Shown here piece after piece: positions 6,906 to 6,937 of a DNA stretch of 6,937 nucleotides. The DNA is taken from NCBI GenBank assembly GCA_001828295.1, contig MHYI01000142.1, positions 1 through 6,937 on the forward strand, written 5' to 3'. The stretch is from Planctomycetes bacterium RBG_16_41_13. GTDB taxonomy: Bacteria; Planctomycetota; Brocadiia; Brocadiales; Brocadiaceae. The first letter of the stretch is position 1, and the number at the start of each line of letters is the position of its first letter. The notes under the pieces were generated by a model that saw only the letters and a list, made by a program, of their open reading frames with translations, was not told where the DNA came from and ran no database searches. The position numbers and the translations under genes are program-made.

Positions 6906-6937
6906 ACTTCCCGTATTTCAAGATTAATACGGGAAGT
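6906..6937. repeat. Perfect 12-base inverted repeat at window edge
   Basis: ACTTCCCGTATT (6906-6917) and AATACGGGAAGT (6926-6937) are exact complements around an 8-base loop. The window ends with the right arm, so the stem may be longer and any T tract on the plus-strand side is invisible. On the minus strand no T tract follows, so it is not an obvious terminator for a gene reading toward groEL. It could be the hairpin of a terminator for a neighbour, or one copy of a dispersed repeat. Confidence 0.6.

Larger units (their letters stand above)
6569..6937. other. Gene-free groEL upstream region
   Basis: I find no supported gene in these 369 bases. The longest minus-strand frame crosses the groEL start, begins at a TTG without ribosome binding site, and has no recognised domain. 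The stretch holds a candidate promoter, a 13-base dyad, a 15-base palindrome, a G-rich run (8 G near 6886-6893) and a perfect inverted repeat at the window edge. TTTAACGG is repeated directly at 6614-6621 and 6626-6633 (12-base period). An A/T hairpin near 6732-6750 (GTTTTTT, loop TGTGC, AAAAAAC on the minus strand) lies at the start of the likely leader. No CIRCE element (TTAGCACTC, nine bases, GAGTGCTAA) is present. Confidence 0.6.

Noticed and set aside
6894..6937. Possible start of a plus-strand gene at ATG 6894, running off the window
   Set aside because: Only 14 codons are visible, no proper ribosome binding site precedes it, and the sequence is occupied by the perfect inverted repeat.

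Overview
The window looks like ordinary chromosomal DNA from a bacterium. Protein character points to a planctomycete, possibly of the anammox Brocadiales group. That placement is inference from how GroEL, Lon and ArgC read, together with a moderate-GC, AT-rich intergenic style; no search was run. All recognisable genes lie on the minus strand, so transcription runs from high to low coordinates.

Layout in the direction of transcription. A gene-free stretch at 6569-6937 carries several small palindromes and a plausible promoter, and leads into groEL (4931-6568), a complete 60-kDa chaperonin with no groES in view. A perfect bidirectional intrinsic terminator (4875-4902) closes groEL. A new candidate promoter then starts a two-gene unit: a small heat-shock protein (4282-4734, ATG start preferred over an in-frame upstream TTG) and, 38 bases on, a full-length LonA protease (1802-4243). 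After a 154-base gap that holds a heptamer repeat tract comes a complete argC for arginine biosynthesis (616-1647).

The low-coordinate end is eroded accessory DNA. A 26-bp inverted-repeat element (504-595) abuts the remains of a PIN-domain toxin gene (202-495) that has lost its N-terminal part and carries two in-frame stops. This pseudogene overlaps by 8 bases a small intact ORF (33-209) resembling the short partner protein usually encoded beside this PIN family. The small ORF's own 3' end runs into a REP-like GCTTGTG/CACAAGC repeat cluster.

Functionally, groEL, hsp20 and lon form a protein quality-control cluster: folding, holding of unfolded chains, and ATP-dependent degradation. argC appears to be an unrelated neighbour. 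I see no convincing novel system. The most informative items are the decayed toxin-antitoxin pair with its adjoining inverted-repeat element, the heptamer tract, and the groEL without groES or CIRCE. The last is notable because its GroES-contact residues are kept.
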